A DNA stretch of 64,000 nt from positions 1,302,001 through 1,366,000 of the forward strand of contig NC_091274.1 of assembly GCF_042100115.1 (NCBI RefSeq), read 5' to 3'. This document shows, in pieces, positions 54,607 through 64,000 of the stretch; positions within the stretch are counted from its first letter, which is position 1, and each line of letters starts with the position of its first letter. Under the pieces are notes generated by a model. That model was not told the DNA's origin and did not search any database. It worked only from the letters and a program-made list of their open reading frames with translations. This stretch comes from Alternaria dauci (lineage: Eukaryota; Ascomycota; Dothideomycetes; Pleosporales; Pleosporaceae). The translations under genes and the position numbers were made by a program.

Positions 54607-57600
54607 ATGGTCGACCCCAATGCAGACGTGACAACCCAAGGGGACTTGCGCCATGAGCAAGCGCAATCCTGCAACGGCGCCCCAGACGCAGCTGCAGACC
54701 AAAGAGAGGGACATCGAGTGCTCCCTGGCGAGGAGCCGACGACGCCGAGTCGAGACCTTGCACCTCGCGAGGCCACTGCCACGCTGCCCCCCGGCGTCGA
54801 CGTCGACGACGAGAACGACTGCACGCCCCGCTCCGAGGTGCCTTCGGTACCAGACGCCCTCAACGCCAGCCTCCTGTCCCAAATTCACACCCTCGACCCG
54901 GAGCCCTCCTACTTCTCTCCACAACCCCTCCGCGTCTACTCGTCGCCCCTTCCCCGCGACTCGCCCGCCTCGACCAACCCCTCGCCCAGCACGAGCGCAC
55001 ACGCTTCACAGACGTCCCTCACCACCGTCAACGAGGCCCCTCACTCGTCGACGCCCCATCCCGACCGCCCTGCTTATATGCGAGACCTTTCGAATGCATC
55101 CACGGCCAGCAACGCGACTGTACGAGCCAACTCGGTAGATCCCACCCACCCCTACGCACACACCTACGCTCACACCTACGCTCACGCCCACGCTCACGCC
55201 CCTTCTTCACGCCAGCGCGATGGGCCAGTCTACCCCAACCAGTCCTATGCCGCCCTCCACCTGCAGCAGTACCCCCAGCCCCATATCCCGCCCATTGTGC
55301 GCTCCCGCAGCTCCCACCCCTCGCACTCGGCTGCAAACTCGCTGTCCAGCCTGGCCGCCTTTGGCCTCTCCCACGAGCACTACAGGGACATTATGGAGTC
55401 GGCTCCTCGCACTGTTGGCAACTCTCCCGTGAGCAGCCCCGGTCTCTTCAACCCTACCACCCGCCGCCCCTCCCAGGAGCCCGACCAGCCCGACGATGGC
55501 ACCTATTCCACGCCCTGGCTCCACCATACCCACAGGCAAGCGCCCAAGGAGACCCACATTGCCGATGTCCAGGCCGACCCCGTTTCCGGACGCAAGATTG
55601 TGAACCAGTACGAGATCATCGACGAGCTCGGCCGGGGCGTCCACGGCAAGGTCAAGCTGGGCAAGGACCTGGTCCACGGCCGATACGTCGCCATCAAGAT
55701 CGTCGACCGCTACTCCAAGCGTCGACGCCTTGGCAAGAACAACAGCCACGAAGACAAGATCAAGCGCGAGATAGCCATCCTGAAAAAGGCCCGTCACCCC
55801 AACATTGTCAGCTTGCTTGAGGTCATTGACGATCCAGCTAAGAAGAAGGTCTACATCGTACTTGAGCACGTTGAACTGGGCGAAGTCAAGTGGAGGACCG
55901 AGGGTGCTCGGGAGATTTGTCTTGTCGAATGGCGTCGCTTCAAGCGCGAGTCTGAAGGCATCTTCGACAATGATAGTGCAACACTAGAAGACGAACGCAT
56001 CATCCGCATTGCCCACCAGAAGCTTGCTCGTCAGCAACGCCGCATGGCCAGGGAGGCACATCTTCGTCGGAAAGACGGTTCCTCCAACCAACCATGGAGC
56101 CTGGAATTCGCAACCGACTCCGAAGACGAGTGTTCCGAGAATGGACGTAGCTCAGTAGCTTCTTACCACGAAGACGAGCGTCCATTCAATCGTGTTCATT
56201 TTCGCGAGCGGTCCGATCCCGCAAGCCACCACGATGATCACATGGAGACCGCTTTTCGGTCGCCTGAGCCTGCGAACAACTCCTGGGCTGACGGGCTCGA
56301 GGGAACCATGTACGGGCCATACGACACGGAGCTCAGCAGAGGCCGCGTACCGAGCGTTGCTGGCAGCTCTTCGTCTCGTGTGACCGACCCTGGCGAGGAA
56401 ATCCCTGAACACTTCAACTACGTCCCCTTGATGACCATCCATGCTGCCTGGGAAGCCTTCAAAGATACCGTGCTGGGCATAGAATACCTGCACTATCAGA
56501 ACGTCATCCATCGTGACATCAAGCCCGCCAATCTTCTTGTCACCAGGGAGCATCGTATCAAGATATCCGATTTTGGTGTGTCCTATCTAGGACGGCAAAA
56601 GACAGATGAAAGTAACGGCGAACAGTCCGAATCTGACTACCAAGAGGTCGACGAAGCTATTGAACTAGCAAAGACGGTGGGAACCCCAGCCTTTTACGCC
56701 CCCGAGTTGTGTCGTACAGAGATTGACGCCGAGACCCCTCTCATTGATGGCGGAATCGACATCTGGGCCCTCGGCGTCACCCTGTACTGCCTCATCTACG
56801 GTCGCGTGCCTTTTCACGACACCAACACCTTCACGTTGATGAAGGTCATCAGCGAAGATGAACCCTATATTCCCAGGTACCGGTTGAAGCCTGTTGCTGA
56901 GCAGTCAAACTCGCGGCCCAACTCGCACGGACGTAACAGTCAACCAATGATGAGTAGCAAGAGGGCGCCACATGACCTTGAGTACGAAGAAGTCGACGAA
57001 AACCTGCGCGATCTACTCCGACAACTGCTGATCAAGGATGCTCGACGCCGCATAACTATACCGGAGATCAAGCGCCACCCATGGCTGCTGTCTGGTATCC
57101 CCAACCACATCTCCTGGGCTGAAGAGACGGACCCCAGCAAGTCTTACGATGGAAGAAGGATTCAGATTTCCAAGGAAGATGTTGAAGAAGCTGTCGTTCC
57201 TATTGGCTTCGTTGACCGCCTCCGCTCCGCTGCTAAGAAAACATCTGAATTTGTCAAAGGATTCACAACCCGCAGTTCAGGTTCAAGGCGGCGCGCACAG
57301 AGCTCAGCCACCAACCAGGACGCTCCCCCAAGCATCAGCGCAAATTCTTCGAGCAGTACTATCAGTCAAGATGCCCGCCCGTACGAAGGTCGACGTGGCA
57401 GCCTAGCACCCGGCGCTATCTTGGAGATTTTGACTCGCTCGCGTGAAGCAGAGCATCCGCTCTCGCACAGTGTTACAGCAAGCCCTGAGGCAAGAGAACG
57501 GTCAAAATACTTCGACAGCCCCAACTCTCGTACTGCATCGCCCGCGCAGAACCTTGAAGGTCTGCAGCGACCCCAGATGCAAGACCGCGCCCTGTCTTCA

Positions 57601-58869
57601 ATAAGCACCATCCGCCAGGCGGAACTGCACCATCCAGGTCGATCGGCGTCCCCTGGCTTTCCTCCAGCTCTACCTGGTACTCCCATGGCCCTAGACACAC
57701 CTGGTGGCTCCCAACTAGGCGGCCTCTTCGGAGGTCTGCCTCGGCGTGTCGTCAACAGCATGAGAAGCAAAGACAAACTGAAGCCCCCAAAAGAGCACAG
57801 TCGCGCGAGGTCAATTGACAGGCTTGTTGGCGCAGACGACGATGCTCATGGCGTCCCAAGCCTGGCAATTAGCACCACATGTGCTTCCGGTCAGGTCAAC
57901 CAACCTGATGCTCTGAAAGAGCTATCTCCCATTGCTCGAAGTTCATCGCCTAGCCATTCTGAAGCTCCGTCTTTTGGACGTCTTGATCCCTCGTCGCGGC
58001 AATCTTCCTTGTCATCACTGTCGTCACGCCTCCACCGAAACTGGGCAACTGCCAATAATCTTGAGGCTGGGCCTACTCTCGCTATGGCGCCCGACTCCCG
58101 GCGATCGTCACAATTGCTTGACCAAAGGCCTTCCAGGCCTTGCAGTCCTACTTTGATCGCACGAGAAAGGTCAGAGGAACGATTTGATCGCGCCAAGGAT
58201 GAGTATCGTCGTAGACTTGGGGTAGAGCAATCAGCAGCTCGTGAGAGGTCCAGTTCTATTACACAACGACCTCCTTCTTCTCTTGCCCAAACTGCGTGTC
58301 CTCCAAGTCCAGATGACGAGATAGTCTTCCATCAGCAAAATGATCAAGAAAGCTGGCACCGAAACGATCAGTCCTCCGAGAATAGTCCTCTTGGTGGATC
58401 AAGCCGCGGTTTGGCTCTTTCTTCTTCCGAGGACCAATTCTCCGCCATGTCTCAGTCTGAGTCGAATCCGTCAATTCCATCTGTTGCGTCGGCTGGCTCC
58501 CCTAATCAAGGTGCATGCGGATCGTTTGATGAACACTCCTGGATTCCTCCCGTCTCTGGCAATCGGTTCGAAGCCTCTATCGACGACGCTGATGGTTACG
58601 ACGGCGATCATGCTATCGAGAGCGAAGAAGAAGACGAAGACAGTGAAGATGAGTTGGTCATGAGCTTCGCTAAGAAGAAGACGCCAGCCGCACCTTCGTC
58701 ACATCGGAGTAACTCAGTATCCAATGGAGAACTAGCTCGCGCCAACTTCCACGTCGGAATCAATAGCCGCCGTCGATCGACTAGGAGTGGGAGCAACGGG
58801 ACAGTCAAGAAGGTCCCTCCACCCGAGTTAGAGCCAGGGCACGACGACCGGGCAGCTGAATCACAATAA
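54607..58869 (+). CDS. Large Ser/Thr kinase of the Sak1/Tos3/Elm1/Ssp1 (CaMKK-like) group
   Basis: One uninterrupted exon, 1420 residues, from the first ATG in frame (MVDPNADV). Residues 1-330 are Ser/Pro-rich and contain a 12-nt tandem repeat encoding YAHT/YAHA (55151-55200). The kinase domain starts near 335 (NQYEIIDELGRGVHGKVKLG) with Lys364 in YVAIKIV, H635-R636-D637 in the catalytic loop (VIHRDIKPANLL), Asp655 in DFG, and P699-E700 closing the activation segment (VGTPAFYAPELC). The lobes are separated by an insertion of about 180 residues between the hinge (near 420) and helix E (near 617). From about 870 the tail is again disordered and ends in an acidic cluster. Members of this group phosphorylate the activation loop of SNF1/AMPK and related kinases in carbon-stress and polarity signalling (family knowledge). 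Which yeast paralogue it equals is unclear. Confidence 0.88.
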   Translation: MVDPNADVTTQGDLRHEQAQSCNGAPDAAADQREGHRVLPGEEPTTPSRDLAPREATATLPPGVDVDDENDCTPRSEVPSVPDALNASLLSQIHTLDPEPSYFSPQPLRVYSSPLPRDSPASTNPSPSTSAHASQTSLTTVNEAPHSSTPHPDRPAYMRDLSNASTASNATVRANSVDPTHPYAHTYAHTYAHAHAHAPSSRQRDGPVYPNQSYAALHLQQYPQPHIPPIVRSRSSHPSHSAANSLSSLAAFGLSHEHYRDIMESAPRTVGNSPVSSPGLFNPTTRRPSQEPDQPDDGTYSTPWLHHTHRQAPKETHIADVQADPVSGRKIVNQYEIIDELGRGVHGKVKLGKDLVHGRYVAIKIVDRYSKRRRLGKNNSHEDKIKREIAILKKARHPNIVSLLEVIDDPAKKKVYIVLEHVELGEVKWRTEGAREICLVEWRRFKRESEGIFDNDSATLEDERIIRIAHQKLARQQRRMAREAHLRRKDGSSNQPWSLEFATDSEDECSENGRSSVASYHEDERPFNRVHFRERSDPASHHDDHMETAFRSPEPANNSWADGLEGTMYGPYDTELSRGRVPSVAGSSSSRVTDPGEEIPEHFNYVPLMTIHAAWEAFKDTVLGIEYLHYQNVIHRDIKPANLLVTREHRIKISDFGVSYLGRQKTDESNGEQSESDYQEVDEAIELAKTVGTPAFYAPELCRTEIDAETPLIDGGIDIWALGVTLYCLIYGRVPFHDTNTFTLMKVISEDEPYIPRYRLKPVAEQSNSRPNSHGRNSQPMMSSKRAPHDLEYEEVDENLRDLLRQLLIKDARRRITIPEIKRHPWLLSGIPNHISWAEETDPSKSYDGRRIQISKEDVEEAVVPIGFVDRLRSAAKKTSEFVKGFTTRSSGSRRRAQSSATNQDAPPSISANSSSSTISQDARPYEGRRGSLAPGAILEILTRSREAEHPLSHSVTASPEARERSKYFDSPNSRTASPAQNLEGLQRPQMQDRALSSISTIRQAELHHPGRSASPGFPPALPGTPMALDTPGGSQLGGLFGGLPRRVVNSMRSKDKLKPPKEHSRARSIDRLVGADDDAHGVPSLAISTTCASGQVNQPDALKELSPIARSSSPSHSEAPSFGRLDPSSRQSSLSSLSSRLHRNWATANNLEAGPTLAMAPDSRRSSQLLDQRPSRPCSPTLIARERSEERFDRAKDEYRRRLGVEQSAARERSSSITQRPPSSLAQTACPPSPDDEIVFHQQNDQESWHRNDQSSENSPLGGSSRGLALSSSEDQFSAMSQSESNPSIPSVASAGSPNQGACGSFDEHSWIPPVSGNRFEASIDDADGYDGDHAIESEEEDEDSEDELVMSFAKKKTPAAPSSHRSNSVSNGELARANFHVGINSRRRSTRSGSNGTVKKVPPPELEPGHDDRAAESQ
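55151..55200 (+). repeat. In-frame 12-nt tandem repeat in the kinase gene
   Basis: Variants of CCTACGCACACA repeated about four times, encoding Tyr-Ala-His-Thr and Ala-His units in the disordered N-terminal region. Confidence 0.85.
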
Positions 58870-61800
58870 CAACACCCCTATACCGCACACCGACAACTTT
58901 ACTGTCCTCTCCGTCATCAATTACATGATACCCAAGATCTACCACTGTACGAATACACATAAACCGGATTCCTGTTTCACGCGTGTGTACTTATACGAAT
59001 TACAAACAACAACTTGACTTTACCACTGCTGCGAAGGGCAGGCGCAGGGCGTTCTCACACAGCTTGGATCTCGGTTGCATGCATCGGCGAACGTTATCAA
59101 AAGACGGCGTTTACTACTTTTTCTTCTCAATATCTACTACTACCCTTTTGTATCTATTGTCGCTTTTCCTCAGTGTGGCTTGGGCCTTTTTCTTCGGGTT
59201 GAGGACGAAGGACGACTTGTTGATGATCGTTGATGAACATAGCCTTGGGCGACGCGCGCAACAAGGGGCTTTGGCTTTCTTGGGGGTGGCGGCGCGTCTG
59301 CAATAGGAATCGGCAGCACTTTCTCGCATGATAAAGATGGAGTGGTTTGGCTTGCTATACTGCTACGAGCTACAACCTACTACTCTTCGTTTCTTCTCGG
59401 AGTGTCTTTGATAGCATGTTTGGCTGTTTCATCAAGCCGTGTAGTATAATGCATCAACAGGCATAGTGCCTGGTCTTGTTGAACTTGACTAATGTGAGGA
59501 TGATCCTCGCCTTGTTTAGTGATGTCCGCTTTCGCCACACCTCGGTTGACATGCATCGCATCTCCGCCATGTCGATACCGGCAAGCCCCCAGTAATGATC
59601 ACAATAAAAAGCCAATTTCCGACATCGCTCCTTCTCCGAATGTCTGTGTGTGTTTCATTTCCCAACAGTACTCCCACCAGATTGGTATGCACTTGGTAGC
59701 ATAGAAACATGGCTTACGGCAGCCGCCTTAACGGTAATCTGTCATTGTGCCCAGACGCCGGAATGCTCATCAAATCCCCACACCAAAACTTTACCGAACT
59801 TGAAACATCATCAAGAAAACAGATCGCCGATCACGAACCTGCATGCATGCACGTGTATGGATCGGGGTCCTTCTTACTTGCATAATCACTCCAAGCCTTT
59901 TTTTGTCGCAATTGTACAGTATGCAGCTATCGATGCTACTCCAGCATGCGGACTTTTCTGGAAGAAGCGACCTGCAGGCCTCTCACCGATCATGGCAAAG
60001 CTAGCAAGAGATTCACATGCAGATGTAGTTAGCAGGATGCGATTTTCCGCGACTGGCAGCATGGGAAAGTAAGCTGAGGAGAAAATGGGGAAATGCGATA
60101 TGGCCGGAGTAGCAGCGGGCTGTCTTTCAAGGCTAACGCGGAGGATGCTCTGGGGTCGGAAGAGGGCTCGATTGGGATTAAAGACTATATTGACGTGCAG
60201 GATCGTACGAGCTAGTCTTGTTGTTTGCATGGAACTTGGATTTCATGGTAAGCGAGGTGAGGTGCCGTGCAGTGTCGCTGATGGGCTGGCGCGCGACAGT
60301 GCACATTTGCGTGGGGCCTAGACCGTTTGGTGAATAGGCCTTGGGAACGGCGACCATTGCAGAGGTTGGTGGTTGGTAGGTATTGTCTCTGATATGCCGT
60401 GCATACACCATGGAGCGAGCAGCGGGATCACGTCCCGACGTATCGGCTGGCAGAAACAGGTTGAAGCCCTGGAGTGCAGTTCATCACACACACGCGCACA
60501 CACCTGGGCACACACACATATACACACGTAAGCTGATCCAGCGAGGCTGAGAACTGTACACAATCCCGTCTTCTTTCCATTTCCATATCCAGAGACTGGG
60601 TTCGGAGTTGTCTCCATAGTCTCCCATTCGCTTCGGTTACCGTATCCGAAATTGGGCCTTTGTTCGAAAAAGGTGTGGATGGAGAGACACACGTTGAAGC
60701 GCGTAGGTTTCTGAATCTGGAGACAAGTGCAGAAGAGTCAAGTCAAGAATCACTAGGCGAGGTGGGCAATAGGTGGATAGCAGAAGTAATGGAACCAGGA
60801 GAGTAAAGATGTGGATCACGGATCACGGACGAGGGTTGTCCTATCTGAGGTTGACGATGGATACAGATTAATTTGGATGTGAGGAAGAGGTTTCCATCGG
60901 TATGCTACGTCTTACGCCCTTGAACTACTATTGTTGAATCACTACAAACTTTTCTCCTGGTGGGCTTGTTTAATGGACGTCTCGCATGGAAATGGAACAC
61001 ACCCAGCTCTACCTAGGTGACATAGAAGCGCGAATTATGATTCTTCTGCAGCCGCCGCAGTCCAGCGCCACGAAAAGTCTGCTATCACCAAGAGAAAGTG
61101 TCTAACGATCTGCAGCACATACTCTCCATACATCATCGCTCGTAGCTCTGTATTCACTGCATGCCCAGGTGGCATCCAAGTCAACAACCTCAAAATTCGA
61201 GCATACCTAGGTAGCGTGGTTGCTTTACTGATTCAGCCCAGTAATGTATGTTCGGCACGCTCCGAAGTCCGACTCTACTAAGACACCAAGGTAGACTCAT
61301 GTCACCGCCTATTCTCGTCGCGTCACATTCCATTCTCTCACTTCGCCCGCAAATCCTTGCCCCTTCTGCTGAAGACTTCCCTTCCCCGCAATTTCTCGCG
61401 TGGCAGGAATCCTCTTCATCCATGACATGCTTTGCTATCTCACGTCACACGTAAACGAGTGGAACGTCTCACGTAAACTTAACACAATACTACACCCCTC
61501 CATTGTCATGTTCAGCATACGAGATCTTCTTAATTACTTGGGCGCCTTATTACGTCACATTAAACAAGGCAAACCGTATGTCCATTCGCTGAGATGAACT
61601 TCTGTCGATGCAAACTTCAAGTCGCTTATCTTGGTTCTCATCATTTTTGATGTTTCGGCGCCGATCGTTCTCATGCATGACATGCGGTCGTCACACCGAT
61701 CATACCTAGGTATCATCGTATCACTATCACAACAGGCAGGGACGTGCTTCGTAGGCAGGGAGTGGGGTTACAAGGCTCAATGAGAGCTAAGTAAACGGTG

Positions 61801-62122
61801 TGAGATGCTGTGATCAGGATTGGAGCGCAGTGTCGGGCGTGGGTATAGATATCCTAGTGACGGTTAGAGAAGGATGAAGACCGATAGTAAGCGGCATCGG
61901 AGTCATGTATTAACGAAGAGTTGTTAAGAACAGTGACGGTAACAGGGGAAGTTCGGCATATGTACATTGGTCAGCAAAGCGTTGGGATGGAAACCATAGT
62001 CGTCAGTGCGCGTGATTTGTGTTTGATTCGAAAGCCATCTGTTCCAAGGTCGTGGTCGTGTTTGGAACGATGGCCTATAGATGTGCTCAATTGGAAAGCG
62101 AGTACTGTATACCGACGCTATA
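58870..62122. other. Longest gene-free stretch, 3.25 kb
   Basis: Between the convergent ends of the kinase gene and the helix-hairpin-helix gene. It holds three copies of the palindromic word TACCTAGGT (61010-61018, 61204-61212, 61703-61711) and CA-rich repeats at about 60483-60528. Frames at 59650-60072 and 61248-61597 lack support. A non-coding RNA cannot be ruled out by eye. Confidence 0.5.
60483..60528 (+). repeat. Imperfect CA-rich microsatellite
   Basis: CACACA blocks interrupted by CGCG, CTGGG and TATA over about 45 bases in intergenic DNA. Confidence 0.85.
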
Positions 62123-63038
62123 CTACTTCCTCACCCGTGTACTTTTGCGGGTACCTTCAGTAGGCTGCTTTTCGTCAGAAGCTTTGCGCTTGGTGCGCTT
62201 GTTTGCCGCAGACTTCTTTGCCTTTTCCTCATCGACATGCTCTTCTTCCTTCTCATCTTCCTGCTCATACTCCTTGTCCTTCTTACCCGTTTCTACCACA
62301 GCATCTCCGCTATCCTCTTCCTGTATCGTGACATCTACACCTTCATTTCCTAAGACCCAAGCTACTCTCTCGATATCTATTGCGCTCGCAGTAGTATCTC
62401 TCTTCCCGAGTTCTTTACCCAGTGTTAGTCTCAACACGTTTACGCGCTCGAGCAGCATCTCATATTCTTTGAGATTATACTTGATCTTCCTTTGCCAACC
62501 CTTCCCTTCCTTTCCGCTCCCTACTTGCTCGTCCCACATGCACCACCTAAACAGTTCATCCGAAAAGAACGGAATCTCCGCAGGCCGAAGCACCGAGAGA
62601 AGCAGAGATGCGGTTGCTGGACCTACACCTCTCAGCTCCACAAGAATCTTCAGAGCAGAAATGGCGTCTGAATGAGCCGATTTGCCCCTCCATAACGCTG
62701 CGTAAGCTCTTTTGGTCGTATTCTCAACTGCCTCGGGTTTGTTGCTTTGTACCAGACCCAATAAGGCGGGACGAAACGTTCCGTGTTTCCTGTCTTGCTA
62801 TTAGTTTAATCAATCTCACACGAACTTGGTATGTGTACAGTTTCCATTCAACAATCTTCTCAACTTGATCTTTGGTCAAATGTTTCTCGCTTTCGTTCAT
62901 TGCAGCTACCGCCGCGGGGATGATGTCGTAGCGTTGCGCGTCTAGGTCGCGTAGCTTGTCAGGTACCATTGCGGGATATCGCGACAAAACATCCTTAAAG
63001 GTATTGAGAGTGATCCTCTTGATGTGGAGTGGCGACAT
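62123..63038 (-). CDS. Conserved fungal protein with helix-hairpin-helix (GPD-like) core
   Basis: Exons 62839-63038 and 62123-62789 (minus), phase 2 over a 49-nt intron (GTACAC donor, ACTAAT branch-like sequence, GACAG acceptor), give 288 residues; the join KIVEWKL-KHGTFRPALLGLV reads smoothly. The core (residues about 40-160) is helical and contains LVELRGVGPATASLLLSVL (121-GVGPATA-127), a helix-hairpin-helix-type motif, followed by FFSDELFRW with Asp144. In HhH-GPD DNA glycosylases the catalytic Asp follows the hairpin by about the same distance. It lacks the other glycosylase landmarks. The last 80 residues are strongly charged (EEDEKEEEHVDEEKAKK, then basic KRTKRKAS), suggesting a nuclear, DNA-associated protein. 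I do not know a name for the family. Confidence 0.8.
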
Positions 63039-63475
63039 TGCGGATGATGCGGTGAGATTGGCTGCAGATGGAGGCGGAACCGTGATACCTAGGTGAGGTT
63101 GGCCAGACGCGTTTATAATGCTGAAACGGAATCACGTGAAATTACGATGAGCGAGATGACAAACGCACCCATGGTAAATACGTTTGTATGTGGTTGAAAT
63201 GCTTGTCTTATTGTCCATATGCTTTTGGAGATGCTTTTGGGCCGTATGGCACACTGCAGCTATTCTACAATTTTCAACTTCAGATCTAGTATCTGAAGTC
63301 TCGTCTCTTAACATGGAAAAACGAATCATCGGGAATATCCATCCCACCGGGTAACTCCAGGAAAATGCGTATAGAATTGCCAATAACGCCTTGCTAAGGA
63401 GAAAACATTGGTAAATAGGCAAACAAACAGATAGCATCACATAATGCGCGGTACAAACGCCTCGCTAATCGACAT
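63039..63475. other. Intergenic region, 0.4 kb
   Basis: Upstream region of the helix-hairpin-helix gene and 3' flank of the right-edge gene. It carries one TACCTAGGT word (63086-63094), about 50 nt before the start codon of the former. Confidence 0.5.
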
Positions 63476-64000
63476 TTACATCGTTTTTCTCGGCCGTCCA
63501 CGACCACGCTTCCCAGAACTAGAGCCTCGTGTAGGGACCATCGAAGGGCGGCCTGATGGTCTACCGAGAGGCTGCTTTGAGGCTGGTGCACTTGCTGGAA
63601 TTTCATCCTCGCTCTCGGTGTCTGAGACATCTATGGTTTGAGGCTTTTTATTGACGCCAGAAACATTCGGCGCTAGTGCAGTGAGGGTTGTCGTAGTTGC
63701 GACCTTGCTTGGTCTGTTGCCGTTCTTCCGAGAGGCTGGTCCGACGATCTTGATCTTCTTTCCGTTGAGCCCACTCAAGATGGAATTGGTCGGTGGAGGT
63801 GGTCCTGTACGAACAGCCTCTGGTGTCTTGTTCACAGATCCCAACTCATCTTCAGATGGCTCATCATCAGCAGGCAAATCACCGAGGAAATTATCCATCA
63901 GCTGGTCATCATCTGACTCGGGGAACAGCGCCATCTTCGCTCGCAGGTTCTCCTCGGCTTCCCTGGCTTCAGCTTCAGCACGAGCCTTTGCCTCCTCCTC
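63476..64000 (-). CDS. C-terminal part of a nuclear-looking protein with AT-hook-like end; runs off right edge
   Basis: The minus-strand frame is open from the right edge of the window (64000) to a stop at 63476, 174 codons, so the N-terminal part lies outside. The visible part starts with an Ala/Glu/Arg helix (EEEAKARAEAEAREAEENLRAK). It continues with an acidic segment (FPESDDDQLMDNFLGDLPADDEPSEDEL), a basic stretch (NGKKIKIVGPASRKNG), a second acidic patch (DVSDTESEDE) and ends in SGKRGRGRPRKTM. The GRGRPRK core is AT-hook-like. Such alternating acidic and basic tails with a terminal GRP motif are common in chromatin and condensin-associated proteins, but I cannot name the family from this fragment. 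The ATG at 63934 is internal, since the frame and the helix continue past it. Confidence 0.75.
   Translation of the reverse strand, partial: EEEAKARAEAEAREAEENLRAKMALFPESDDDQLMDNFLGDLPADDEPSEDELGSVNKTPEAVRTGPPPPTNSILSGLNGKKIKIVGPASRKNGNRPSKVATTTTLTALAPNVSGVNKKPQTIDVSDTESEDEIPASAPASKQPLGRPSGRPSMVPTRGSSSGKRGRGRPRKTM

Noticed and set aside
59650..60072. About 140-codon plus-strand frame
   Set aside because: No ATG at its beginning and no protein-like pattern.
63476..63934. Complete small gene starting at the ATG at 63934
   Set aside because: The frame and a charged helix continue upstream to the window edge, so this is the 3' part of a larger gene.

Overview
The window looks like nuclear DNA of a filamentous ascomycete (Pezizomycotina, most likely Dothideomycetes/Pleosporales). 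The reasons are short introns (about 46-125 nt) with CTAAC/CTGAC-like branch points, a PalA/Rim20 and CrzA pair, Ecm33, Mnn9, a fungal GH92 mannosidase and a DUF3984-type protein. The gene order is that of an ordinary core chromosome. I saw no rRNA, CRISPR array, transposase or reverse transcriptase. The organism assignment is inference from gene content.

Layout. 1-668 (-) is the 5' part of an unrecognised gene that runs off the left edge. 2386-3094 (-) is a small, probably mitochondrial protein. 4474-4632 (+) is an intron-containing tRNA whose 3' end begins a decaying tandem repeat (4625-5110). 5572-7787 (-) is the calcineurin-responsive factor CrzA/Crz1 and 9153-11720 (-) is the pH-signalling scaffold PalA/Rim20. 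12522-12843 (+) is the copper chaperone Atx1, 13955-14981 (+) a DJ-1/PfpI-like protein, and 15291-18720 (-) a long disordered protein. 19347-20686 (-) is a mitochondrial NAD+ carrier, divergent from QCR7 (21105-21730, +). MAG1 follows at 22529-24084 (+).

The central part carries cell-wall genes: ECM33 (26938-28223, +) and MNN9 (29777-31250, +). Next come an SPF45-like splicing factor (31919-33483, -), divergent peroxisomal PCS60 (34012-35665, +), and a protein with a duplicated Cys-rich module (36603-38114, +). A more accessory-looking stretch holds a Zn2Cys6 factor (38616-40164, -), an ABM-like protein (41298-41906, +) and a GH92 mannosidase (42983-45596, +).

The right part has a DUF3984-like gene (45701-46981, -), SIW14 (48693-49532, +), GPI10 (50715-52906, -), a large SNF1-activating-type kinase (54607-58869, +), a helix-hairpin-helix protein (62123-63038, -) and the C-terminal part of another nuclear-looking gene (63476-64000, -). 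Exon structures were built by hand from splice signals, phase and family expectation. Recurring themes are cell-wall and GPI biogenesis (ECM33, MNN9, GPI10), ion/pH stress signalling (CrzA, PalA) and mitochondria (carrier, QCR7, the small targeted protein).
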